Of a stretch of DNA of 64,000 nucleotides, positions 31,897 through 43,837 are shown in pieces; the first letter of the stretch is position 1, and each line of letters starts with the position of its first letter. The position numbers and the translations under genes were made by a program. Origin of the DNA: Maea johnstoni (lineage: Eukaryota; Annelida; Polychaeta; Spionida; Magelonidae); NCBI GenBank assembly GCA_963942565.1, contig OZ012688.1, positions 25,323,506-25,387,505 of the forward strand. Direction: 5' to 3'. Under the pieces are notes generated by a model, which saw nothing but the letters and a program-made list of their open reading frames with translations, did not search any database and had not been told where the DNA came from.

Positions 31897-34800
31897 GGGG
31901 TGGGGCAACAGCAAGATATTCTGAAAACATCATCGACACACACCTCCTAATTAAGATGACATTAGTTAAGATGTACCATAAGATAATAATCAGACAATTA
32001 CTTAACAATGAAAAGAAATTTCAGTAATAAATGCTTCATTTTCATATTTTATTTCTGCCTTTACCCTTTGAAACTTTTCAAGGCTGCTGTCAACTATATT
32101 GTTGTTCTAAAGGTCCTGTTATGAATCTAAGGAATGTACCCCTCAATTTCCGTTCAAATGATAGATAGTCAAGTCAGGTAAGTTGAGGGCTTGTTAAGCC
32201 TGCCTGAATGCCGTCTTTCTATGATTAGATAGTCATGACTATAGGGCTATCTGTAAGGTTGAGCCCTGACTGATGACAATTTTTGGGTTCCTCGAGGACA
32301 TATTTGGGTAGCCAAGATTATTTGACCGAGGAGTCCCCAATGTCCCCTCCCCCCTCATTCTATCATTGAGAACATGCTCGTGGCTAAGGCCGGCCTGGCG
32401 GGTGTGACAGCCATGACAGCGTGTGAGAGAATGAGACTCACCTCTGATATCCAGAAGGCAGAGTAAACTCCTTGAGGGGGGCCTCTGCAAGGCTGACAGG
32501 ATGACTATCCTGGTCCAGGATACACTGGAAATCTGGAATACAGCAGAGATGAACAGTTGATAACAAGGGACACATATAAGTGGAACTCCAAGAATCTATT
32601 AGATTAGTTCACCAACTTGCTTTTGGTGTGCACTCGTAGTCTTAGCCAGCAGGGCGTCAGGCTTTTAATTGGTTAGTCAAACACTAAAAATCAACCCTGA
32701 GGGCACCTGAGTTATTAAGTTAAGTGTCAATTCTAAGCATATATAAATGAATTTTTCCCTTTCAATATAATTCCCATCAAATTGTATAAGGATATTATGC
32801 CTTATTTCACTGAGTTCATCGTTATAATTTGAGTATATTGTGATCTCCCTTCAAAAAATAGGACGCCCAAAAATTAAACAATAGCCAACTTTGGGCATTC
32901 CGTTTCTAAATCCTGGCTTATACCCTGGGTTCACCCGTGACCTGAATACTTAGAACATAACTCCTCAATAAGAGATAAATTGCTAAAAATTGAAAAAGGG
33001 ATTGCTTTTCCCAACAGGAGTTTAGAAAAATACTTTCAGTCAAACATTTCTTTGATATCATTAGGTCGAGATGTTTCCTATGAGTGAGCAATTCATGCCC
33101 CCATACATGACTAATTCAAAAGTGATGTTTGTACCTATTTCATAGCAGTAGGGGGTTACTGCCTTGCCCAGGAAGTACTCTCCCCCGCCTAACGCCTCCG
33201 AAAGGACATCCTTGACCTCCAGGTAGAAAGGTGACTCGTTACGCCCTGAAACAAATCAAAACCTTTAATGTAGAAGAGATCTCACAACGCTACATGTTCT
33301 ATTCAATAAATGACAACGACACTGACTACTTTACCCACACAAGCCTGGAATGTCCTTAAAAAACTTAGTCTGGACATATGAGACTTTTCAAAATAACTTG
33401 GGAGACAATCCGAAATTGGAAAAAAAAAGTGTTGATATTTAGTTTCTGACAAAGATTTTTTATTCAGATAATTCTTGGAAACTGTTTTTGTTTGATATCT
33501 TTCTTGGGATTAACTAATTTTGGAAAGTATAAAACATAATTTGTAGGCAAATGTTACTCAGGACAGAATTTGACCAACAACTCCTCATCCTGGATTTGAA
33601 TTCATTATATAGAACTTAATAAGGTGTTTCCATATGTATCATACATTCCAACACTACTTGTCAAAGGTATCTCTATGCATAAGGGGTCTGCCCTGGTGGC
33701 TATGCCGAGTGGTGTAAGGCATAGCCAATGACTGCTTGTGATCTCTCCTCACCAACCGACTTGAATCCCGGCAGGGGGATGCAAGAAAGTTGCCAGTGAC
33801 TTGGGGTTAAACCGATGTTTTCTCTGTGTATTCCAGTTTCCCCCACCACTTCATTCTACCTAGTCATGAACACTGTAGATCAAATGTGGCACACAAAGGT
33901 GGCAATAAACAAAATTCCAATTTCTAAATTCTAAGCATACATGGTTCCCTATTAAGAATACACTGTATGGTCAGGTCTAATGTAGGACATGGTTGATGTC
34001 CATTCTAGGGTGTTGAGTTGTCATGTGGACAATCACTTGATATAGGAAACAGTCACAATGGCAGCTGTATTCATCACCTTGCAGGGGTAAAGTGCCTGAA
34101 ATGTAGGGCAGGTTTGCTTTTATTTCAACCTGCCCAGGTCAATTTACACCTGCCCTGCAAAAGGTGCCCAATGACTTTTCTACATGCACTGTACAAATAT
34201 CATTTAACTCTTTCCCAACTACAGTTATATGTGTACTATATAAAAATATAGGATTTACTTTGTGTAATAGGTTCTCTGAAGTTACATGACAAAATCATAA
34301 CTGCCATGCAGGGTCTTAGCCAGGATTTAGAAACTGGGTGCCTAAAATTGGCAATTGTAAAATTTTTGAGCATCCAAATTCTTTAGAGGGAACACAATAA
34401 ACTCAGATTTCAACCATAACCATCTTTAAATTTATCAAAATAAGGCTTAACATCCTTATACAGTGTCAGTGGAATTATATAGAGATGCAAAAATTCAATT
34501 AAATGCTTGAGATTGACATTTTAAGAAATTCCTCTCAAAAAAATCTGGGTGTCCTGAGGAGTGGTTTTTAATGGTTTGGGTGTCCAAAAAGACACCCAGA
34601 GGCCCTGCTGGATAAGACCATGCTGCCATGTAGGGCAGGCACAATATTAATTGTACCTGCACTCCAGCCATTATAAATTTTTTACCTGCCTGGGGCAATA
34701 GGGCAGTCCTTAATGTCGAGCCCCGTCTAGGCACCAGAGCACAAACAGGCAAGGTCTTCACCAGGATTTAGAAAATGCCTGTCCAAGACAGCAATTTCTG

Positions 34801-37800
34801 TTCGTCCAGAGTTGACTACAAATTCTTCTTAAACCAACTTCATTTAATAGCCTACTGGGCATATTACACTTCAGCTTTCCTAGCAGATATTTTTTAGGAA
34901 AATATTTTTTTAATTACCCTCATAATGTCAAAATTGAAAATTCTTCATAGACTTTTTTGCCTAATAAGGAGGTTTTCAGGAAGCTGTCTTAATCCAAAAA
35001 CAGGTGGGTCGGGTCCTGGCAAGCAGGATCTAAGACACTGTTAAGTTACCCCCCCCCCCCCCCCCCCATGAATTATTGACCAAAATAAGTCAATGAGGGA
35101 TTGTGAAAAGTCAAATTCATACAGAGGCTTAATGCTCCATTCGTCCAGTGGCTAAATTTAAGTGGTGGAGGAGACCAATGTAACAAGGGAAACAACTGCC
35201 TGACCCCAAGTCACCAATAACTTACTCACTTGCCTGATGCCTTAACCCTTATGCTGCTGGTGGCTAATTTGGCCAATACAAAATGATGCAAAAAATACTG
35301 AAAATGACTGAAACCCTGGCAAACAGGTACTCATCTGAGAGTACTCAGTGAGATCTATCCAATGAATACCAACTAGACAGGGTTTAAATGTTTTTCAAAA
35401 ATCTTTGCGTTCTTGTGCTTTGGACGAGAGTAGCCTCAGCATTGGAAGGGTTAATACCATTTGGATATAAGTGCAGGCAGTTGTTTAGAGATGTTCCAGA
35501 AACAAATGTTATGTCCTGTCCTGAATATTTATCTGATACTCAGAAATTTTACACTGCTGAGTGGAAATATGAAGAGACCGATAGATTAGAGGATTGAGGA
35601 ACTGCCCCCATGGTCTGAAAAGAATTAATACACAGAAAAGATAATTCATCTTAACACCTCATGTTCTAGACTAGCGAAATTCAAGGACTCACTTCTCTCA
35701 AGCCGAGCAGTGGCAAACTGCTGGTGGAACCAGGGAACGTCCATCTGCGGGTGCTCCAAGACCACTATCCTGTTGAGTCCACACAGGGTGGTCTCCAAAA
35801 CCTCCTTCTTCTCAGCTCCAACTACAAGACAAGAATTCAGACCTGCATTTCGTATCACTGATTCAGTCCACTTATTGTGATTAGCCTGTTGTTGATGATG
35901 GAAAAGACCTGGACACTAAGGGAAATCCACCACCCAGGGTTTGTTTTAAGGAGAGTTCTGATTGAAATTCGTCTTTCACAACATTTCAAGAACCTTTCAT
36001 CTAAGATACTTAAGCAAGTGTGTCGGGCTGCTTTTGGCCACCGCGTGCATTTAAGGGTTAAGAGGCCAGACCCCAGTAGGGTTAGTATCGGTGCTCTATA
36101 AGATACTACATAGCAAAAGTGAATTGGAATAAGAACCATGTCATTTTCAGATCTGTCATACCAGCCCTTCTCGACAAAATGAAATAGAATTAACTGCTGT
36201 AGACCTAAATGTCATAGCATGGAAGCGGTGCACTTGTAAGCGGACAGTTGTAAATTTAATAAAACTAGGGCCATGGGAGGTAGGCAGTATTGTTTAAGTA
36301 TCATTACTAAGATAACATCTTTTTTATAGAAACACTATTGTTAAGTATCATGGACATTTTACAAGTATAGGAGACCCTTTCCTAAGTATCATGGACATTT
36401 TACAAGTATAGGAGACCCTTTCCTATCATGCAGAGTGTCTTAGGACTAAGTACGTACTTGTTTCGAAATGGGTGTCTACGTCCTCTATGAAGTCCAGACT
36501 GAAGATCTCGGAGAGGAGGTCTTCAGGGAAGTACTGCATCCTGGCCAGGTAGTAGGCGAAGAGAACCTTCTCCCTCACTCCTACCTCTGCCCGCTCCCGC
36601 GCATAGATCTCCATACATGTCTTGGCCACCTGTTCCCAGTCCGCCGGCCAGTAGCCCGCCGTGGCCAGACAGTTGAGCACAGTGGTCAGGTGACTCAGTC
36701 CCATGTCCTCCTTGTTGGCAATGATGTTCGCGGCCAGGTCCTCCATGACCTCTGTCTGCGAGTACTGGAGCTTGCTCAGCATCTTGGCCACCTTTCCCAT
36801 GGAGGTGACCGTCATGCCGCGCGTGAACCTCGGGAGGAGGTTGATGAGCTTGTCGGAGAGGACGGGATCAGGGCTCTTTCTGTGGAGCACCAGAACCAGG
36901 AGTAAGCGATGCAGGCAGTCCAGACTGTCCACGGATGCCAATCTCTCCATCACGGTATCATGGATGCCACTCAAGATGGTGTCCACCTGTCTTTTAACTT
37001 CTGCATCCTGACAGGCTTCCAGCTTGTCCAGACCATGCATAAGATGATACATCTCATACAGGCTGATTTGAGGCAGGAAGTCAAGTATTTTGGTGTAGAG
37101 CTTGTCGGGGATCTTTTCCTGAACATTCGGTAATGCATAGCCCGCTACCATTGCCAGAGTTCGTGCATTGATTCCGAATTGCTTATCAAGACTCATCAGC
37201 AGAGCTTCCTATAAAATAAAACTGATACAGTCAAAACTGATTTGATTCATTAAGTACTCAGATATTTGGAGGTTTCGATATAGTGGTAATTCATAAGCAC
37301 ATAATGTTGTTATTACAGAATTGTATAACTTAATACAACTTAATATGTTTAAAGAAGTGTATATAATTTTTATACATAATATATATATATATACATTTAT
37401 AAGATTAATAAGAGCTGCACTCACCACTCTGACACAATCTTGAGAGACTCATGTACTGAAGCCAGACGAGCCGAGCTCAAGCTGGAGTGGTGAACACAAA
37501 CCTAACACATAACACCTTCATATCACTGCCTATCAATGTCAAATCATGTTTACAATCCCCAATGTATACAGGCATTGTTGAGTATTATACTGACCTTTGT
37601 AACTTGCCAGCACATTTTAAAATCATGTAATTTTAATAATTCTCCATCATTTATTTATTTCATAATTGCTTTTGATATTTAAACATCTATTTTAAAAGAC
37701 AGCATGTTAGTGAGCTCATGAGTCAAAATGGTGGTGAGCTTCTGAGTTTATCTCCCTCGGTGAGTGCAACTCTAATATAAATGACTAACTTAAGGTGGCT

Positions 37801-39434
37801 TGTGGGTCAATTTGTGATTATAAACTAGTTATTCTCAGGTTAATGATCACCCCAAAAAGAACAGGGTTTCAAATCCTGACAAAACAGTTTCCGTTCAATG
37901 AGAAATATGTTGTGAACCTTTAAATAGAAAGCATTTCAGATACCTGAAATTCCTCTTGATGTTCTTTCTTAATGAAGTTGTTCCATTTGAGATGTGCTGC
38001 TACCTTCTGAAACCTTGTCCAATGATCCATGATGCTGTGTTTGTTGAGTAGAATCTGTTCGTGGAAAAGCCCAAGAATCTCCCTTTTCCGACAATTAAGA
38101 TCTCGCAGTGTTGTGGTCAAGTTGGACAATATGAAAACATCAGCGTCCTGTATATTTTTGAAGAGCAGGTCCTCAATGCCTCTCTTGACATATAATGGTA
38201 AGCCTTGCCGGGTGAAAGCACTGAGAAGGTTCGTAATATCACTTATTTTCGGATTATCATGTAGGAGTTCAAGGGCACGATCCTGCATTCTCATTCGAAT
38301 GTCATTTGGATAATAATGGCACATTTTCAGAGGCATTGCTATTTCGCTGATATTGTAAGGTTCCAACGATTCAATCATTCCTGGTTCGCGAAGGACCCTG
38401 AGCACGTTCTTCGCGATCCTTACCCGCAGGCGTTCTGTTTCTAGGGTTTTGTTTTGCAGGGTTATTTTGTGTGCCACTTTAAGGAATGCCCCCAGGTGAA
38501 CGGGGTCATCGTGGCACGGGCCACCTTCAATCAAATCCAGCAGCACTTTTAATGAGACAGCCTTCACATCATCTGAGAGAATTTTCAACAAATTTAAAGT
38601 TATCTTTGCAAATAAGAATGCAGTGTCTCCACCAGGTGCCGCGTACTTAATGACCTGCTGGTGCTTTTGTGCAGCCTTGTGCCAGAACACTGTGTCAGTC
38701 TTGTGCAGGATTCGACAAGCCTCTAAGTATGCTGAAAAGGCCATCAGTGAGAAGTCCATGCTCTGATCCCGACAGTAAAACAAAAGTTGATGACTCAAAC
38801 TACAGGTGGGGTCCAATCCCAGCCTCAGTAAGAGAAGAAAAGTTTGCGTTAGGTCCTCTGGTGTAAAATCTTCCATAGAAAATTTGACAGTATCGAGCAG
38901 TATTTGAAACCCTGTGTGACTGATGATTGGTTCCATTACATGAGTCAGTTGTTCATTGATAGTCAATTGGACGAAGGCTATGGCTGTTTTACCCTGAAGC
39001 CAGGGCCTGCTGAATGAGAGATCTGTGTAGGCTAAATGATAGACCTTATCAATGAGCTGTGCGGCTTGCTCTGCTGTGAAATGACTGTGCTTAGCTATGT
39101 CCACTATGTGTTGCAGCACCAACTCTTTTTCCAAGCACAAATCAAACTCTTCCATAACCGCAGACTCCACAGGGGGGAGTGATTGCAGAACAATGGATCT
39201 CTCTACTTCATCAATACCATGTCCAGTACCACCGACGAGGCGAGAAGTAACACCTTTGCTTCCATCGTTAGAATTCTCTATTGTCATCTTCAACTTGCTG
39301 GAGCTGACTTCTCTTGCAGGAATAGCTTGTGCGTGGTTGGTGCTTGCCAGCAGGCAACGTCCTGGGAAGCGGGACAAGGTACCAGCAGGAACTTTACATC
39401 CGAGTCGAATCAGGAACTGAAGACACTGAGCCAT
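30829..39434 (-). CDS. FASTK-domain mitochondrial RNA-binding protein (FASTKD1-like), complete CDS
   Basis: FASTK-family proteins act in the mitochondrial matrix on mitochondrial mRNA stability and processing. Seven coding exons join in frame: 39434-37944, 37208-36458, 35821-35693, 33245-33135, 32532-32442, 31727-31613, 30915-30829; all have AG/GT borders and total 2775 nt (924 residues plus TGA). I chose the ATG at 39434, the first in frame; it opens a basic, amphipathic presequence-like stretch (LIRLGCKVPAGTLSRFPGR). Helical repeats fill residues ~90-680. FAST_1 is near 680-745 (YYLARMQYFPEDLLSEIF) and FAST_2 near 750-845 (GGGEYFLGKAVTPYCYEID). A C-terminal RAP domain spans ~862-922 (LELLGYRVLW, VAHYEWNSMALASRSAKIDY). 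The length fits the long members (human FASTKD1, 847 residues) better than FASTKD2-5; the exact orthologue is uncertain. A likely acceptor at 39471 suggests a 5' UTR intron. Confidence 0.92.
31303..31386. mobile_element. TTAA-type mini-MITE, diverged copy
   Basis: TTAATCCTTATCCTGCTGTGA, CACTGCTGCGCATCAAGACA and GTTGTGATAAGAGCT follow the order of the copy at 29202; the right end is decayed. It lies in the last intron of the FASTK-family gene. Confidence 0.55.
31437..31582. repeat. Short tandem repeat, ~65-bp unit, three partial copies
   Basis: TGGCTAAGGCCCTGATGGTG occurs at about 31440 and 31507, with a variant TGGCTGAGGCCCTGATG at 31566; AAATGATG(C/A)C follows the first two. Confidence 0.6.
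31876..31900. repeat. Poly-G tract (25 nt)
   Basis: A run of 25 G preceded by T10 and followed by TGGGG, in the last intron of the FASTK-family gene. Such runs can form G-quadruplexes. Confidence 0.85.
32635..32930 (-). mobile_element. hAT-type MITE E, diverged inverted copy
   Basis: It starts CGTAGTCTTAGCCAGCAGGG and ends GTTTCTAAATCCTGGCTTAT, the reverse complement of the E family (34309, 40950). The interior is diverged and the flanking octamers TGTGCACT and GGTTCACC agree poorly. Intronic. Confidence 0.55.
33683..33860 (+). mobile_element. tRNA-derived SINE in a FASTK-family intron
   Basis: Head GGTGGCTATGCCGAGTGG (A box) and TTGAATCCCGG (B box remnant) are followed by GTGACTTGGGGTTAAACCG and TATTCCAGTTTCCCCC. 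Same family as the copies at 24981 and 59325; opposite strand to the host gene. Confidence 0.65.
34309..34622 (+). mobile_element. hAT-type MITE E, intact copy
   Basis: The 314-bp element begins CAGGGTCTTAGCCAGG and ends CTGGATAAGACCATG, which are imperfect inverted repeats. It is flanked by a perfect 8-bp duplication CTGCCATG (34301-34308 and 34623-34630). CA…TG termini starting CAGNG and an 8-bp duplication are the hAT signature. No coding capacity; it must have been moved by an enzyme encoded elsewhere. Confidence 0.85.
34749..35040 (+). mobile_element. MITE E, degenerate copy
   Basis: CAAGGTCTTCACCAGGATTT at the left and GGCAAGCAGGATCTAAGAC at the right match E ends; the interior is shortened and diverged. 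No duplication is visible at the borders. Confidence 0.5.
35048..35067. repeat. Poly-C tract
   Basis: About 19 consecutive C residues in the third intron of the FASTK-family gene. Confidence 0.8.
35242..35454. mobile_element. TTAA-flanked MITE, copy 2
   Basis: TTAACCCTTATGCTGCTGG to CAGCATTGGAAGGGTTAA, the same family as 23271-23466. TTAA is at both borders. Confidence 0.75.
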
Positions 39435-40279
39435 GCTGACACACCGCAAGGAATCAGCCAAGAATTATGACTGGAATAAAGATAAATAGTTCTACATTAT
39501 TTACAAAAATTGAACAAACTAGGTATTACCCCTCAATCCCTCATAGCAAAAACAATCTATTAAACAACGGAGAGAAAATGGACAATAACTATGTACCAAA
39601 CCAAGACCAAAATAAGTTTGTAAAGTTGTAATGTAGAGTATTTGTCACTATTATAGTTGTCGTGAACATACATCGCTTGGTTGATTACCTTCTAATCATT
39701 TTTTAATATTATGTAGGACTAGTTTAAAATAGAAATAATTAGCTCCATAGTCTTGGCCAGCGGGCCATCTGTTATTGTCATTTGGACACCTGAACCCCAA
39801 ACAATAACCTCTTAGAACACCAATTTATTGAAAATAATTTCTTAAAATGTCATGAATTTTTTTAAATTATAACCCTGTCTTTCCCCTGCACATCATCTTC
39901 CAAGACAAGACTGGGGTGTAAATTGCCCTTTTGATTAATGATAATCCGATGATCAATTATGATAAATGATAATACAATGGTCTTATAATTGGAGCTCGGA
40001 TAGGATCACTTGTAATCGAAATAAACAGTGAAAAGGCTGTGTTTTGACACGTTTTCCTAGGCATATTTTCCGTATGGTTTTTGCGCAAAACAATACCAGA
40101 AAATAACTGAAATATTATTTACATAGCGGCTTAAATATTGTCAGATGTTTACAGTATAGCCACTGTCGCACTTATGCAGGTATATACAGTATTGAAAACA
40201 CAGGGAAAATCTCACCCCATACTGTACAAGACATATATATTTAACTTTGACACGGCCATCTTGGATATGACATATATAT
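39435..40279. other. 5' flank of the FASTK-family gene
   Basis: No coding exon. CATAGTCTTGGCCAGCGGGC near 39747 is a truncated end of MITE E in inverted orientation. The minus-strand sequence CTTTATTCCAG near 39480 looks like a splice acceptor for a 5' UTR exon; the upstream exon was not identified. Confidence 0.45.
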
Positions 40280-41451
40280 CACCAACCCCACAAACATAAC
40301 TTTGAAGAAAACATGTTTTACATATACATAGTACGCAGTGGCGGAGAGTGCAAACTTTTAAGTGCTGCTGGGATGAAAGCGCAAGCAACGGATTATGATC
40401 GATCATCATCAGTTGTATACAACCTATGATCGATAATAAAAATCCAAGCCGTTTCCTACCACGATTCTTGATATGTCCAGTAGCCCATTAAATGTGGTTG
40501 TTATAAAAAATTTAAGAAGCTGCGTATTTAAATTTGGACGGGCAGAAATTTTGTGAATGCTGTTTTGTACAAGTTGTTTTGGGAATCTAGCGACCTTCCA
40601 GCATTATGCATGTACGCTCTCAATAAAATATTGCCATGAATCCCAATATTTTGGTCCGTTTCAACTTTAAAATTGCGGCAAACAGACATCTTACAACCGA
40701 TTTTCACCAACCCCACAAACATAACTTTGAAGAAAGCATGTTTTACATTTACATAGTACGCAGTGGCGGAGAGTGCGAGCTAATAAGTGCTGCAGGGATG
40801 AAAACGCAAGCAACGGATTATGATCGATCATCATCAGTTGTATACAACCTATGATCGATAATGAAAATCCAAGCCTACCACGATGCTTGCTATGTAGAAT
40901 AGGCCATTAAATGTGGTTACAGGTTATAAAAATATAAAGAAGCTGCATACAGTGTCTTAGCCAGGATTTAGAAACTGGGTGCCTAAAATTGGCAGTTGTA
41001 AAATTTTTGGGCGTCCAAATTTTTAAGGGGGATCACAATATACTCATATTTCAACCATAAACATACAGTATAAATTCATCAAAATAAGGCATGATATTAT
41101 TAAACAATGTCATGAGAATTATGAGGAGATGAAAAAATTCAATTATAAGCTTGAGATTGAGATTTTTAGAAATTCCACACAAAAAAAAATGGGTGTCCTG
41201 AGGGGTTCTTTTTAAGGGTTTGGGTGTCCAAAGAGGCACCCAGACGCCCTGCTGGCTAAGACCATGGCTGCATATTTAAATTTGGACGGGCAGAAATTTT
41301 GTGAATGCTGTTTTGTGCAAGTTGTTTTGGGAATCTAGCGACCTTCCAGCATTATGCATGTACGCTCTCAATAAAATATTGCCATGAATCCCAATATTTT
41401 GGTCCGCTTCAACTTTAAAATTGCGGCAAACAGACATCTTACAACCGATTT
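40280..41451. repeat. Tandem duplication (~420-bp unit), second copy interrupted by a MITE
   Basis: The unit runs from ACCAACCCCACAAACATAAC to ACAACCGATTTTC: copy 1 is 40280-40697, copy 2 is 40698-41451. Copy 2 contains the 317-bp MITE E plus its 8-bp duplication; without them it is about 429 bp. Both copies carry AGTACGCAGTGGCGGAGAG and GGGCAGAAATTTTGTGAATG. Confidence 0.85.
40950..41266 (+). mobile_element. hAT-type MITE E, intact copy inside a duplicated unit
   Basis: The 317-bp element begins CAGTGTCTTAGCCAGG and ends CTGGCTAAGACCATG, flanked by a perfect GCTGCATA duplication (40942-40949, 41267-41274). The paralogous unit near 40516 has the uninterrupted site as AGCTGCGTATTTAAA, so the empty site is visible in the same window. 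Confidence 0.9.
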
Positions 41452-41756
41452 TCAAGAATAAAATCAAAGAATTATACAAAGAAACAGGGTAGGATACGGA
41501 CGTAACTGTTTTTGAGAGGTACGTGTTTCACGCTATCAGTATGAGCGCCCAGTTTTCTTAATGCAAGTGCTATTTTTTAAATGCTTAGATCTCTAACGGT
41601 GATGGAGGCCAACAGAGATTCCATATAGTAAACATCGGCCAGTGCCAGAGTAAGAGTTGCTCGAACTACTTAGACTACTGCTCTGTCATAATATAAGTGA
41701 GTTTATCAAGTTCAAAGTAGCGGCACGCTTTGCTAGCTCACATTTTATATCATCCT

Positions 41757-42568
41757 ATAGTCTGTCTGACTTGAGTGTGGTAGCTGTGGCATACCACTTT
41801 TTCCACTTTTTGTGTCAGAATGTTCTTGCCATCCAAACTTGGCAAACCTCTTTGAAGAACTACATATTGTATGTATGTATAAACATAAATTTTGTCTCAA
41901 CCCCCCAAAATGTTGATTTTGCTAATTTGGTCCCATTGTAAAATGTGCCCATGGCCATACATATTACCTTGGATGAAGAAAAGAATGGATATGTAGCGAG
42001 AGACCAATAACTTTATGCCCTATAGTTAAGTGTTGGACTCATGCCAGGAGTACCAGATAAGCCATCAGCTCTCGCATCGATTACATTACTGAGAAACCTT
42101 ATCTCCACCACCAGCTGGGGATGCCCAGAGCACCAATTTTTGGCCTATAAGCGGCTATTAGTTAACACTGGTTGAGGCTAGCATGTTCAGGTTGACCTAC
42201 TGGTTGCGAATCCACTTGTGTATGGTCATCTAAAATACTACCTAAAGATGAAGAAAAGAATGGATATGTAGCGAGAGACCAATTACTATATGCCCTATAG
42301 TTAAGTGCTGGACTCATGCCAGGGGTACTAGATAAGGCATCAGCGCGAGGTCACGTGGGAACAAGGACCAGTCAGGGCTCTCGCATCAATTTCATTACTG
42401 AGAAACCATATCTCCACCATCGCCTGGAGGTCAGTGCACCAATTTTGGCCTATTAGTGGCTATAAGTTGACACTGGTTGAGGCTAGCATGTTCAAGTTGA
42501 CGGATTGGTTTCCATACCACTTGTGTTTGGTCATCTAAGATATTACCAACTCAAGTCAGACAGACTAT
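41757..42568. mobile_element. Inverted-repeat element with internal duplication
   Basis: A 20-bp inverted repeat (ATAGTCTGTCTGACTTGAGT at 41757-41776; its complement at 42549-42568) bounds about 810 bp. Inside, two direct copies of a 275-300-bp unit start GATGAAGAAAAGAATGG at 41972 and 42247. Copy 2 has about 30 extra bp containing GGTCACGTGGGAACAAGGAC. No coding capacity recognised. Confidence 0.6.
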
Positions 42569-43090
42569 GTAGTGGAGTCAGGTCTGAAGTGGTTTGGCCT
42601 TGGGCACTGAGAGAGTGAAATTTCAATTTGGGAAGATTGATTTTTAATCATTGCAACCTATAGGGAGGTCCCCCGACTCGAATACCAATTTGGCAAATAG
42701 CATCAACATATAAAATCAGTTAGTATTAGCAGATTAGAGGGCCCGGTCAGGCGGCTATCCATGTTTGCAACTATGCAACTTGCATGCAAGGACGCGTTTT
42801 GACTTCAAACTCAAAGATATAAGAATGTCCGTCACATGCCTTGTGTATCAAATGAACACGGGTGGATATATACATTATCTTGCGTACCTTCACACTGCTG
42901 TCAGCATTGCTGTGTCCTACTTCGATATAATGCTTCCTACAGAGTAATGCTAGCATCGGTAAGTGACGAAACAATCACATAACAAGACCTTACACAACAC
43001 AAATATAAGCCATTACACAAGAAGTAGTCTCGTTCTGAAATCACGTGACCACATAAACTGCAGTACACTAGAGATACGCATAACATCTGA

Positions 43091-43776
43091 ATCTACCCCT
43101 AAGAATGATTTAGTGATATGTGTAATTAAGGTGATTCTATTGATTCATATTCCAATGTTTAGGCAAAGTATGACACCTAAACTTACCCATTAGGAAACAA
43201 CTCTCGCGAGAGTTCAGATGTAAACATCGAATTAGCTCGGAGCACGTGCAATAACATGATGTTTGTGCCGTGCTGCACTTTCCAGCAACGACATGTAAAC
43301 AGCGTCAGGGACACGGCTTACGATGGTGCAGGTGTGAACGCCAGAAAAAAAATCACCAATTCTTTTTCTCCACAGGTTTTCCAAAAAAAGCAGATTAAAA
43401 AAAAATTCTCCCCCGTTTTCCATAAACAGCAGAATATTTTTTTTTTAAATATTTTGTAGCCTTTATATTTTTGTGCAAACTGGTTATGTCTCCCTTTACC
43501 ACTTCCAAGGTAGCACTCATTATTTGAATTTAATGGTATGTGGTGACCAATATGGCAAGTAAAAGTGGACAAAAAAAGACATTTTTGAATACTCATAATT
43601 AATATTGAATATTCATAAATGAATAAGGAATTACATAATTCATTTATGAATTGCAAATATTCATACTTTGCCTAAACATTGGAATATGAATCAATAGAAT
43701 CAACTAAATTACAAATATCACTAAATCATCCTTGGGGGTAGATTTTTTCTGCCGTGTACACCTGCACCATCGTACA
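43091..43776. repeat. Imperfect inverted repeat ~690 bp
   Basis: GATTTAGTGATATGTGTAAT … CATATTCCAATGTTTAGGCA (about 43107-43163) returns inverted at about 43667-43730. GATGGTGCAGGTGTGAACGC (43323) returns inverted at about 43755-43774. The loop carries A-rich sequence. Confidence 0.65.
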
Positions 43777-43837
43777 CGGATGATAGCTCATGGATCATAT
43801 CCCTTATAATAGAAATGTATAGACTCTTAGACGGATG

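Noticed and set aside
39435-39461. An upstream TTG-initiated extension (ADSLRCVS) of the FASTK-family protein
   Set aside because: There is no ATG there; the first in-frame ATG at 39434 gives a good mitochondrial presequence.
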